DNA of 64,000 bases, from assembly GCF_014268495.2 (NCBI RefSeq), contig NZ_CP077087.1:3723501-3787500 (forward strand), in the 5' to 3' direction. Below the pieces are notes generated by a model. The model was not told where the DNA came from and searched no databases. It was given only the letters and a program-made list of their open reading frames with translations. The position numbers and the translations under genes are program-made. Shown in pieces: positions 51,812 to 60,120 of this stretch (within the stretch, counting starts at the first letter, position 1; each line of letters begins with the position of its first letter). The DNA comes from Pseudomonas monsensis (GTDB lineage Bacteria; Pseudomonadota; Gammaproteobacteria; Pseudomonadales; Pseudomonadaceae).

Positions 51812-53269
51812 TCACTCCTGACGCAGACCGGGATTGAGTGCGATGTGTTTGTACTCGATGAAATCATCCATGGCCGCCACACCGTTGAGCCTGCCCTGCC
51901 CCGATTGTTTGCAGCCACCCTCTTCGAATTCATCGAACACCATGGCCCAATCGTTGATCCAGACGGTACCGACCTCCAACTCGCGGGCAACGCGTAACGA
52001 GCGATCGACATCACGGGTCCAGACGCTGGCCGCCAGACCGAACTCGCTGTTATTGGCCAACTCGATCGCCTCGGCTTCGCTGTCGAATACCTGCAAGGTC
52101 AGCACCGGCCCGAAGGTCTCTTGTTGGACAATGGCCATGTGCGGATCACTGACACGCAAGAATGTCGGTCGATAAAACGCGCCTTTAGCCAGTGGCCCCT
52201 CCACGACCGGCCCACCGCGCACAATCACATGCGCTCCGTCGGCAATTGCCTCCTCGACCACTTGATTGACTCGTTGCACATTGGCTTTGTCGATCAACGG
52301 CCCCATTTCACTGGCCGGATTTGCTGCGGGCCCCACGCGCACGGTCTCAAGAACGGCCGCCAGACGATCAGTCAGTGCATTGGCAATATCGCGCTGCACC
52401 AGCAGTCGCGAACCGGTCATGCAGAACTGGCCGGCGAATACCGTCAAGGCTTTGAGCAGCACCGGAACTGCCGCATCGAGATCGGCATCGTTGAACACCA
52501 GCATTGGCGTTTTACCGCCCAGTTCCAGACCAAAACGCTTGAGGTGTCGCGCCCCTGCCGCCGAGATCGCCCGGCCAGTGCCGGTACTGCCGGTAAAACT
52601 GATCACCGGTACTTTTGGCGACTCGACCAGATGGATAGACCCCGCCGCACCCGCTTCGCTGAACAGATTGATCACGCCGCGCGGCAGTGACGGCACCTCG
52701 CTCATGATCCGTGCGACTGATGCATTAGTCTGGGCGGTCTGCCCCGGCATTTTGATCACCGTTGTACAACCGGCGGCCAACGCCGGTGCCAGCGAACGAA
52801 TCATCAACACCACCGGTGAATTCCACGGCACGATGATGCCTGCCACACCGACAGCCTGGCGCAATACAAGGGAAATCCGCCCCGGTGTCGGCTCTGCTGC
52901 GCGTCCATACTCGGTACGTGCCAACGCCGCGTAATAACGCAATTTGGACGGCACCATGCGCACTTCAAATTCCGCTTGCGGACGGATCTTGCCGTTTTCC
53001 AGCGCCAGGATGTCAATCAACGCTTCGGCGTTACGTTCGAAGGCCTCCGCCAGTTCAAGCAGCACCGTGCCACGCAGGCCGCGATCGTCTTTCCACGAGG
53101 ACTGCGCGAACGAACGCAAGGCAGCTTCAATGCCCCGTTGCGCTGTATCCGCGCCTCCCTCGGCATAACAACCAATCTGCTCATATGTCGCGGGGTCTAT
53201 CGATTCTTTGTAAATACCGGAATCGAGCCATTGGCCATCGATCCAATTCAAAACGGGAGTGTTGTTCAT
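51812..53269 (-). CDS. Aldehyde dehydrogenase
   Basis: A 485-residue NAD(P)+-dependent aldehyde dehydrogenase. The catalytic Glu is in GLELGGKTPMLVF, the nucleophilic Cys in VFAGQFCMTGSRLL, and the Asn/NAD contacts in IIVPWNSPVVLMI. Start at MNNTPVLNW (53269) follows atcaggacgatgctgct. It lies 19 bases after the GMC oxidoreductase gene, so it probably oxidises the aldehyde that enzyme makes from an alcohol. Confidence 0.92.
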   Translation of the reverse strand: MNNTPVLNWIDGQWLDSGIYKESIDPATYEQIGCYAEGGADTAQRGIEAALRSFAQSSWKDDRGLRGTVLLELAEAFERNAEALIDILALENGKIRPQAEFEVRMVPSKLRYYAALARTEYGRAAEPTPGRISLVLRQAVGVAGIIVPWNSPVVLMIRSLAPALAAGCTTVIKMPGQTAQTNASVARIMSEVPSLPRGVINLFSEAGAAGSIHLVESPKVPVISFTGSTGTGRAISAAGARHLKRFGLELGGKTPMLVFNDADLDAAVPVLLKALTVFAGQFCMTGSRLLVQRDIANALTDRLAAVLETVRVGPAANPASEMGPLIDKANVQRVNQVVEEAIADGAHVIVRGGPVVEGPLAKGAFYRPTFLRVSDPHMAIVQQETFGPVLTLQVFDSEAEAIELANNSEFGLAASVWTRDVDRSLRVARELEVGTVWINDWAMVFDEFEEGGCKQSGQGRLNGVAAMDDFIEYKHIALNPGLRQE

Positions 53270-53288
53270 AGCAGCATCGTCCTGATAA

Positions 53289-54800
53289 TTAGGCGTAGAG
53301 CGCGGCGATTTTTTCCGCAAAGGCAATCACAGTGATGTTGGTGGCCACCGACGGCACATCGGGGAAGATCGACGCATCGACCACGCGCAGCCCGTGCAGG
53401 CCAATGACCCGTGCCTGCAAATCCACTACGGCATGCTGGTCACCGGGCCCGCCCATCGGAGCGGTTGAAGTTGGATGGTGATAGGTATCCAGGCTCGCCC
53501 GGACGCTGGCCAACAGCGCTTCGTCCGACGCAACTCCCGCCCCCGGATTGAGTTCGGTGTGAATCAGGGCGTTCAACGGTGCTGTGCCACCGATCCTGCG
53601 CGCCAGGCGAATGCCGTCGAGCAGGCGCTGACGGTCCTCGGGTTCGGCGAGAAAATTCAGATCAATGATCGGCGCTGCAAGCGGATCGCGACTGGCCAGA
53701 GTGAGCGTGCCCCGGGACCGTGGCCGCGTGAGCGCAACCGCCAGCACGAAGCCGATGTTGGTCGGGCTCTGATCGTGAGGAAACAGGTGCGTCGCGGTGA
53801 TGTGCAGGTCCAGATCACCGGGCTCTGCGCTGTGGCTGTGGGACCAGAGTTTGGCTCCGATGGCCGGGGATTGACGGCCAATCAAACGGGGATTGGCCGC
53901 GTAGGCGTTGTAGTAAAACGGATGATCCTGCAGCTGTTTGCCGACTGGCAGCGTTGCCACCACGGGAATCTGCAATGCCCGCAGATCGGCATCCGGACCA
54001 ACGCCAGAACGCAGCAGAATCGCCGCACTGCCATAGCTGCCCGCGCTAAGAATGACCTCACCGGCGAGCAGTTGCGTGCCGTCGCTCAATTGCACCCCGA
54101 TCGCGCGTTGGCCGTCGAACAAGACCTTATCCACCAGGCTATCAGGGTGGATGTGTAAGTTACCGCGAGTGCGCACCTCATCGTTGAGGTAGGCCATACC
54201 GGTGTTGATGCGCACGCCGTCGACGACGTTCATCGGGTACGGACCGACCCCGTAGGCATCGGCGCCATCAAAGTCGTCGATGACTTTATAGCCGTAGGAG
54301 AATGTCGCCTGAATAAATGCCCGCTGCATCGGCGTGACATCCAGATGGCTCAGTTGCTGCACCGGCAGCGGCCCGGTATGCCCGTGCAAAGCACTGTCAC
54401 CACGGCTGTGGCTTTCCAGTTTCTTGAAAAACGGCAGCAGGTCTTCATAGCCCCATCCCGGCAGGTTCCAGCGGGCGAAATCACTGGGACGTGCGCGAAT
54501 CGCCACAGCACCATTGATCGCAGAGCTGCCGCCCAACACTTTGCCGCGCACGGCGCCAATCGGATGCTTGATGTAGCCGACCCGGGTTTTGTAGCCCCAC
54601 TCGAACTGAGGGTTGCCATTGGCGCCGACAATGTCGCTGTTGGCGACAATGTCTGGATAGTCGTTCACGGCAAAACTGTTGCCTGCTTCCAGCAGCACGA
54701 CCTGGCGCTGGCTGTTCTCGCTCAGACGGCGCGCCAACACTGCACCAGCCGAGCCGCCACCGACGATCAGTACGTCGACGGTATCAAGGGTGTTCTTCAT
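53289..54800 (-). CDS. GMC-family FAD-dependent oxidoreductase
   Basis: A 503-residue glucose-methanol-choline oxidoreductase: FAD-binding VLIVGGGSAGAVLARRLSE (residues 10-28), signature GKVLGGSSAINGAV (about 86-99), and a C-terminal active-site His in TYHHPTSTAPMGG. It oxidises an alcohol to an aldehyde. Start follows gacagggaagaa. It is the first gene of a four-gene operon (GMC, aldehyde dehydrogenase, catalase-like, DUF2798) and is preceded on the same strand by a LysR gene. Substrate unknown. Confidence 0.92.
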   Translation of the reverse strand: MKNTLDTVDVLIVGGGSAGAVLARRLSENSQRQVVLLEAGNSFAVNDYPDIVANSDIVGANGNPQFEWGYKTRVGYIKHPIGAVRGKVLGGSSAINGAVAIRARPSDFARWNLPGWGYEDLLPFFKKLESHSRGDSALHGHTGPLPVQQLSHLDVTPMQRAFIQATFSYGYKVIDDFDGADAYGVGPYPMNVVDGVRINTGMAYLNDEVRTRGNLHIHPDSLVDKVLFDGQRAIGVQLSDGTQLLAGEVILSAGSYGSAAILLRSGVGPDADLRALQIPVVATLPVGKQLQDHPFYYNAYAANPRLIGRQSPAIGAKLWSHSHSAEPGDLDLHITATHLFPHDQSPTNIGFVLAVALTRPRSRGTLTLASRDPLAAPIIDLNFLAEPEDRQRLLDGIRLARRIGGTAPLNALIHTELNPGAGVASDEALLASVRASLDTYHHPTSTAPMGGPGDQHAVVDLQARVIGLHGLRVVDASIFPDVPSVATNITVIAFAEKIAALYA

Positions 54801-54916
54801 GCATTTCTTCCCTGTCAGACGCAGGAATGGCGTCTGTTGGGAACAAGCATATGGAAGGACTCACACGCTCATAAGCAGGCAAAAACCGAATCGGGGTTTC
54901 GTTAATTGCGAACGAC

Positions 54917-55846
54917 TCACTGCCTTTGGCGGGCATGCTCGGCAAGCTGTTTTTCCCATGCTGGCGGGCTGCCGATCTGCTCACTGAGAAAGCTGATCAG
55001 CGCCTGCAGTTTCGGTGAGGCGCGCAGGGATTGGCGGTACACCGCCGAGATATTTCCGCCGCGCGGTGCATACGCTGGCAACACCTCTTGCAGTTCGCCT
55101 GCGACCATCGGCTGCGCTGCAAGAAACGTCGGCAGAATCGCCAGGCCCATGCCGGCCTTGGCCGCTTCCATCAGTTGATGAGCATTGTTGGTGCGCAGGC
55201 GACAGCGCACGCGAAATGACTCCAGCGTGTTGTTCACCGGCAGCGTCCACATGCCATGGGGCTCGCGATTGACATAGAGCATGGCGAAATGGCGGGACAG
55301 TTCCTGCGGCGTTTGCGGTGTACCGTGAGCAGCGAGATAGTCGGGGCTGGCGCAAATGACGTGGCGGTTGGCGGTGATGTTTTTCGCCACCAATGAAGAA
55401 TCAGGCAGCTCGCCAATACGGATTGCGGCGTCGTAGCGCTCTTCGTGCAGATTGACATACCGATCGTCAAACTCGACATCCAGTTGCAGTTGCGGGTAAC
55501 GCACCGCGAATGACGACAGGATCGGCGTCAGATAGCGAATGCTGAAAGCCATTGGTGCGGCCAGTCGCAGGTTGCCACGCAAGCTCGACTGGAAGGCTTG
55601 TACAGCGTCTTCGGCATTGTCGACTTCAGCCAGAATGCGCACGCAGTAGTGATAAAACACCTCGCCCGACTCAGTCAGGCGCGCCTGCCGTCCGCGTTCC
55701 AACAGAATACTGCCCAAGCGCTTTTCCAGGTTTTGCAGGCGTTGGCTGACCATAGATTTAGCCATCCCTAAACGGCGTGCGGCTTCGGAAATACTTCCGG
55801 TGTCGACCACCATGACGAAAGCATGCATCTCACAGAGTTTGTTCAC
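54917..55846 (-). CDS. LysR-type regulator (CrgA/DsdC-like)
   Basis: A 309-residue LysR regulator with helix-turn-helix (CEMHAFVMVVDTGSISEAAR, MAKSMVSQRLQNLEKRLG) and a standard ligand domain. GTG at 55846 gives the family N-terminus (V/M-NKLCEMHAF); the in-frame extension upstream does not. It is upstream of and codirectional with the GMC operon and divergent from a second LysR gene, so it may control either. Confidence 0.85.
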   Translation of the reverse strand: MNKLCEMHAFVMVVDTGSISEAARRLGMAKSMVSQRLQNLEKRLGSILLERGRQARLTESGEVFYHYCVRILAEVDNAEDAVQAFQSSLRGNLRLAAPMAFSIRYLTPILSSFAVRYPQLQLDVEFDDRYVNLHEERYDAAIRIGELPDSSLVAKNITANRHVICASPDYLAAHGTPQTPQELSRHFAMLYVNREPHGMWTLPVNNTLESFRVRCRLRTNNAHQLMEAAKAGMGLAILPTFLAAQPMVAGELQEVLPAYAPRGGNISAVYRQSLRASPKLQALISFLSEQIGSPPAWEKQLAEHARQRQ

Positions 55847-56132
55847 GTTGTTAATCCAAAGAAATCGCACAGGCCTGCACAACCGGTGCGCAGGTCTCGG
55901 GGGGCAGGCTGAAACAAAACGTTGTTTGAGAGTGTCAGCCAACTTCTCGCCATCATGCTGACGGTCGGCTTGAGATTGATTAGCGGGGCTACGTCAGCCT
56001 GGACATTCAACGTCGGCAATCTAAAACCCCGCTGACCCGCCGCGGTAGTCGCAAAAAACGGACTGGTGTTTCCCATACAAGGGACGATCAGCCTTGTATA
56101 GTTAGCGCCTTCTGACTGAATGGATTTCGACC

Positions 56133-57068
56133 GTGCTGGATCTCAATGACCTTCAGTACTTCGTCATGGTGGTGGATCACGGCGGTTTCGCGCAGACCGC
56201 CCGCGCCTTGGGCATTCCCAAGTCCAATCTGAGTCGACGCATCGCCCAGCTCGAAGAGCGCCTCAGCGTGCGCCTGATCATCCGCAACACCCGCCACTTC
56301 ACGGTCACGGAGCTGGGGCAAACCTATTACGAGCGTTGCCGTGCGATGCTCAAGGAAGCCGAAGCCGCAGAGGCCGCGATTGCCCTGACTCACACCGAAC
56401 CGGGCGGCGTGTTGCGCGTCACCTGTCCAACCGTGCTGCTGGACGAGTGCGTAGGCGCGATCATCACGCGCTTCATGGCCATCCACCCGCGCATGGAGGT
56501 GCATCTGGAAGCGACTGATCGTCAGGTCGATGTGGTCGCCGAGGGTGTCGATCTGGCGTTACGGGTTCGCCCGCCGCCCCTACAGGACTCCGAGTTGGTC
56601 AGCCGCGTCATGTCCCAGCGCCCACAGTGTCTGGTTGCGAGCCCCGGACTGCTGAGTCGTCTGGGCACACCGAGCGCACCAGAAGATCTGGCACGGTTCC
56701 CCAGTGTTCATCATGGCAGCCCGCAACGCGATTACAGCTGGACTCTGTTTCATCAGGACGGTTCGGAATTCACCCTCCAGCACCGCCCGAACCTGATTAC
56801 CAAAGGCCTGCCGATGCTGCGCTGCGCGGCGATCGACAGCGTTGGCGTTGCGCAGATGCCAATGTCGTTGGTGCACGACTTCATCGAACGAGGGCAACTG
56901 GTCGTGGTGCTGCCTGACTGGGCGCCGAGAACTGAAATGATTCATGCGGTGTTTGCGACCCGGCACGGGATGCTGCCGTCTTCACGCTTGCTGGTCGATT
57001 TCATGCTGGAGCAATTCAGATTGCTCGATGATCCGCTGCGCGGTATGCGCAAGCCGCCATTGGTTTGA
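56133..57068 (+). CDS. LysR-type regulator (PP_-type group with DNLSRRI motif)
   Basis: A 311-residue LysR regulator: helix-turn-helix LQYFVMVVDHGGFAQTARAL and IPKSNLSRRIAQLEERL, then a ligand domain (LRVTCPTVLLDECVGAIITR). It starts with GTG at 56133; no strong Shine-Dalgarno is seen. It faces away from the neighbouring LysR gene across 286 bases in which I see no other gene. Target unknown; the downstream gene is on the opposite strand. Confidence 0.85.
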   Translation: MLDLNDLQYFVMVVDHGGFAQTARALGIPKSNLSRRIAQLEERLSVRLIIRNTRHFTVTELGQTYYERCRAMLKEAEAAEAAIALTHTEPGGVLRVTCPTVLLDECVGAIITRFMAIHPRMEVHLEATDRQVDVVAEGVDLALRVRPPPLQDSELVSRVMSQRPQCLVASPGLLSRLGTPSAPEDLARFPSVHHGSPQRDYSWTLFHQDGSEFTLQHRPNLITKGLPMLRCAAIDSVGVAQMPMSLVHDFIERGQLVVVLPDWAPRTEMIHAVFATRHGMLPSSRLLVDFMLEQFRLLDDPLRGMRKPPLV

Positions 57069-57099
57069 CAACGGCCCCCCCTGGCGCGCTGCCTGGTAT

Positions 57100-57456
57100 T
57101 CAAAACGGCCCCTGAGTGACCACACGGGTATCAATGATCTGCTGTAGAACCTGAATGCGCTGCTGGTAGATATCCGTCAGGCACTTCACATCAGCCGCGC
57201 ATTGGCTGCGTTTTTTCAGCCAGGCGTGCTGCTGCCCGATCAACGCGTCACGCCCGCCCATGGGCAGAAAGCGTCGGTCGAGCTTGTAGAGCAGCGCCAT
57301 GCTGACGTCCATATCGTTAAGCGCGCGATTGGCGCAGATCGCTTTTTCGTCGGCTGCACTGGCGCGCTCGCAGTCGAAACTGGCGGCGTGGCTGGCCTCG
57401 CCGATTATCAGAACAGACACACCGAGCAAAGCTGCAAAGAGGTTTTTCGGGGACAT
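57100..57456 (-). CDS. LprI-like (DUF1311) exported protein
   Basis: A 118-residue protein with a Sec signal peptide (residues 1-24, ending ASHA) and a DUF1311/LprI-like domain. Four conserved Cys are visible: FDCERASAADEKAICANRAL and SQCAADVKCLTDIYQQR. Some members inhibit lysozyme; that role is only a possibility here. ATG at 57456 was chosen because the signal peptide begins there; the Shine-Dalgarno is weak. Confidence 0.82.
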   Translation of the reverse strand: MSPKNLFAALLGVSVLIIGEASHAASFDCERASAADEKAICANRALNDMDVSMALLYKLDRRFLPMGGRDALIGQQHAWLKKRSQCAADVKCLTDIYQQRIQVLQQIIDTRVVTQGPF

Positions 57457-57610
57457 GGCGTCAGGTATCCGGACAGTCGTTGATCGAGTCGATTCGAGCC
57501 ATCGTTGTGGCGCAAAGTTTCTGCGCACCGCTCATTCCAGTGCAACGCAAAAATATCGAACGCCCACCGCAACGTCACCTCCAATGTTTACACCACTGGA
57601 GGTCTGCACC

Positions 57611-57829
57611 ATGAATAGCGATGACAGCAAAACCCCGAACGCCACGCCCACCGATACGTCCGGCAAACCGGTGCACGTAGTCGAGCGTGATCTTGAAGAT
57701 CACGATGATGACACTGAGGCCGTGGATGAAATCATCACCCCCTCGTCCACCCGCGTGAAAGAGCAGGACGCCGAGACGCTGCAAAACAAAATTGATGAAA
57801 TCGAACGCAAAGTGGCCGACGGTAATTAG
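57611..57829 (+). CDS. Small acidic hypothetical protein
   Basis: A 72-residue, strongly acidic, probably disordered protein (VVERDLEDHDDDTEAVDEII) with a short helical end (AETLQNKIDEIERKVADG). The start follows actggaggtctgcacc, a strong site. No family recognised. It is divergent from the LprI-like gene. Confidence 0.65.
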   Translation: MNSDDSKTPNATPTDTSGKPVHVVERDLEDHDDDTEAVDEIITPSSTRVKEQDAETLQNKIDEIERKVADGN

Positions 57830-58259
57830 TCTTTTACGAAGGCGATCGCAAAGGGTCGGCGTTGGCTGTTTGCGATTGTTTTCGTCGAGGTTCTGCAATT
57901 GGCTTTAAGCACGAAGTTTTTATTTCAAACAGTTCCACGCCCTCTTAAACATCGCTAAACACTGCCATCACTTTCTTTTAAATCAAAGTGATAGACCAAT
58001 AAGTCTGCGCACGATTTCGCCTCCGGTATTGTCCCTTCCGAGAGCGCCAATGACCGTTCGGCGCTTTTTCTGGCAGGCCGTCGAAATCGGATCTAGGGTT
58101 GCGTGGCTGGCGATATGCCAGCCAACCAAACGGACAGGTGTCCGTGAAATTGCCGGTAAAGAAACAGGGATGGTTTTTTAAGGATTGCAGTCGCTTGTAA
58201 ACGCTTTCGAGCGCCCAACTGATCCCTGTGTTTCGTTGTTTTCTATCAAGGAAAGAATG
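57830..58259. other. AT-rich upstream region of the DUF1842/1843 cluster
   Basis: No convincing gene. The part from 57905 to 58010 is markedly AT-rich and a good place for the cluster's promoter. Two hairpins are seen: 58043-58070 (listed) and ggctgg...ccagcc near 58105-58124. Confidence 0.5.
58043..58070 (+). terminator. Terminator-like hairpin
   Basis: agcgcc (58043-58048) and ggcgct (58060-58065) followed by ttttc. The short stem makes it uncertain; it lies 214 bases past the acidic-protein gene. Confidence 0.4.
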
Positions 58260-58349
58260 ATGACCAACGTACAGGCGAATTTCTTCTGTTTGTCGTTATG
58301 GCAAACCCATTCAATCGCGCCACCCGCGAAACCCGACGGGTTCGGCTGA
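58260..58349 (+). CDS. Candidate small ORF upstream of the DUF1843 genes
   Basis: ATG with atcaaggaaagaatg just upstream opens a 29-codon frame (MTNVQANFFCLSLWQTHSIA then a Pro-rich end, PPAKPDGFG). It contains one Cys and two aromatic patches. It could be a leader peptide, an extra small precursor or chance; there is no sign of relation to the DUF1843 peptides. Confidence 0.3.
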   Translation: MTNVQANFFCLSLWQTHSIAPPAKPDGFG

Positions 58350-58501
58350 CGCCGCTGGCGCCTGCATCGACGCTGCCGCGTCGCCCATGCGCGAACTGCC
58401 TCAAGCGTTAAACAGATCCGGACGGATCAGGCGGTGCCACGCCAGGTAGACCCTGCCGGGTTTGCCGAGTTGCACGCTGCTGCCTGGCTGTCAGGAAAGG
58501 C

Positions 58502-58521
58502 GCCCCTTTGCCCAAAGGGGC
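58502..58521 (+). promoter_or_regulatory. Hairpin just upstream of the first DUF1843 gene
   Basis: gccccttt and aaaggggc form a perfect 8-bp stem with a gccc loop, 32 bases before the ATG and outside the ribosome binding site. It may shape translation or mark an end of a shorter transcript. Confidence 0.4.
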
Positions 58522-58553
58522 TGTAGAGCCACACCTGCGAGGAAACCCGCGAA

Positions 58554-58739
58554 ATGTCCCAATCCTCCCACGTCATCCCGCCGTATGGCGTCGCCATCCA
58601 GAGTTCGATTGATGGCGGCGATGTGCACCACATGAAGACTTTGTTGAAACAGCGCGACTCGACAAAGCCCGAAGCGCAAGACCTGAAGGACGCGTACGAA
58701 AAACTGGCCCAGGAAATTTCCCGTCTGGAAAAACGTTAA
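58554..58739 (+). CDS. Stand-alone DUF1843-type peptide (candidate precursor)
   Basis: A 61-residue peptide consisting of only the DUF1843-like segment: IPPYGVAIQSSIDGGDVHHM, then a helical, charged end (EAQDLKDAYEKLAQEISRLE-KR). The same segment ends the next two proteins, where the motif reads SGDL instead of GGDV. The start follows cgaggaaacccgcga. It lies 34 bases before the next gene in a four-gene operon ending in a radical SAM enzyme. I infer it is a substrate peptide; what is modified is unknown. Confidence 0.75.
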   Translation: MSQSSHVIPPYGVAIQSSIDGGDVHHMKTLLKQRDSTKPEAQDLKDAYEKLAQEISRLEKR

Positions 58740-58773
58740 GGCCATTTCCCACATTGCAATGGAGGCAATCACC

Positions 58774-59394
58774 ATGTCCGGTTCCACTCAGCAAAATGTC
58801 GGCCTGTTCCCGGTGTGCTATCGCATTGGTACAAACGCGCCCGGTGCGCAAACGCTTTCGCTAAATCTGCTGGTTTCCACGCCACAACAAGAAGTCAGCG
58901 GCACGGCGGCGATCACTCAAGCCATTAACCCACCGCTCGACGTCCACGCGGACGTCTGGGGCGAATACACCTACATGACCGTGATGGCGCCCGGTGTCAG
59001 CAAAATTCTGATTACCGCGCAAGGCAATCACGGCGGCCCGGGGGCCAACTCGATCGTCACGTTCAAACTGCATTTGGTGGTCGGCACCGACTGGAAGGAC
59101 GGCGTGGCCAATTATGCATACTTCGATGGCCAGCGCTGGCATGAGGTGAGCAACGCGCCTGTGCATCTGGTCGACTCGTTCTACCCGCCGCTCGAACCCG
59201 GCCCGGTGATTCTCCCGCACCCGCCGATCATGCCGCTGTACGCCGCACCGATTCAGAGCGCCATCGCCAGCGGCGATCTGGCCCAGATGAAAAACCTGGC
59301 GAAGTTGGCCCAACAGCAACTCGATCAACAACCGCAACTGCAAAGCGCGCTGGAAAAGGCGAAGAGCGAAGTCAGCCGTCTGCAAAGCCGCTGA
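58774..59394 (+). CDS. DUF1842-DUF1843 protein 1 (candidate precursor)
   Basis: A 206-residue protein: DUF1842-like N-terminal beta domain (about 5-135, LFPVCYRIGTNAPGAQTLSL and VDSFYPPLEPGP at its end) and DUF1843-like C-terminus (about 150-206, IMPLYAAPIQSAIASGDLAQ, ending VSRLQSR). No signal peptide. I chose ATG at 58774 because the in-frame ATG at 58759 overlaps the ribosome binding site ggagg. It resembles a large leader-fused substrate of the radical SAM enzyme encoded downstream. Confidence 0.8.
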   Translation: MSGSTQQNVGLFPVCYRIGTNAPGAQTLSLNLLVSTPQQEVSGTAAITQAINPPLDVHADVWGEYTYMTVMAPGVSKILITAQGNHGGPGANSIVTFKLHLVVGTDWKDGVANYAYFDGQRWHEVSNAPVHLVDSFYPPLEPGPVILPHPPIMPLYAAPIQSAIASGDLAQMKNLAKLAQQQLDQQPQLQSALEKAKSEVSRLQSR

Positions 59395-59436
59395 AACCGT
59401 TCATTGAATCCGCCATTCATTTAAGGGAGTAGCACC

Positions 59437-60018
59437 ATGTCGATCGGACTTTTTCACACCCGTCTCAATGTCAGCAATTCAATGCTTGGCGCCCCGGTTC
59501 TGACCCTCGATCTGTTGGTCGATACCGTGCACAAAAAAGTCAGCGGGATTGCCAGTGTCTTTCAGGCCACCTGGCCCACCGTCAATTTTCGTGCGCGGGT
59601 CTGGGGCAGTTATTCCGAGGCCAAGCTGACGTCGAAAGTCGAAAACCACATCATCCTCACCCTCGACGGCAGCCCGAGCGGCCCGCTCAGCCAGATCGCC
59701 CAGACCTTCCACCTCAAAGGCATTCTGGCCGGCGACTGGGCCAGCGGTTTTGTCGATTATCGCTATGAAGAACAGGGCCAGTGGCACGAGATGAAACATG
59801 TCGCCGTGCACCAGGCACCGACGGTCGAGCCGCAACCGGTACCGCATCCGTACCTGCCGTTGTATGCCGTGGCGGTGCAGCAGGCACAGGCCAGTGGTGA
59901 TCTGGCGCAGCTCAAGTCCGTGGTCCGGCAAGCCGAGCAGCAACTGGCCCACGAGGACGTCTTGCGTGGTGCACTCGAGCAACTGAACGCGGAAATCGCG
60001 CGCCTGGAAGCGCGCTAA
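59437..60018 (+). CDS. DUF1842-DUF1843 protein 2 (candidate precursor)
   Basis: A 193-residue paralogue of the preceding protein: DUF1842-like part (about 1-125, LFHTRLNVSNSMLGAPVLTL, DWASGFVDYRYEEQGQWHEM) and DUF1843-like C-terminus (about 140-193, YLPLYAVAVQQAQASGDLAQ, ending IARLEAR). The start follows taagggagtagcacc. All three cluster members share the order [PL]YxxxxQxxxxxGD[LV]xxxK and end in a basic residue after a helical segment. Confidence 0.8.
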   Translation: MSIGLFHTRLNVSNSMLGAPVLTLDLLVDTVHKKVSGIASVFQATWPTVNFRARVWGSYSEAKLTSKVENHIILTLDGSPSGPLSQIAQTFHLKGILAGDWASGFVDYRYEEQGQWHEMKHVAVHQAPTVEPQPVPHPYLPLYAVAVQQAQASGDLAQLKSVVRQAEQQLAHEDVLRGALEQLNAEIARLEAR

Positions 60019-60120
60019 CTGTCAGGCCCGGGCGGGGTCAGCGATGATTCCGCCCGGGAATTGTGACAACCAAGGTCAATCCATTCGTGCCGCGCACAAG
60101 TACGTGCGTAAGGATTTCCC

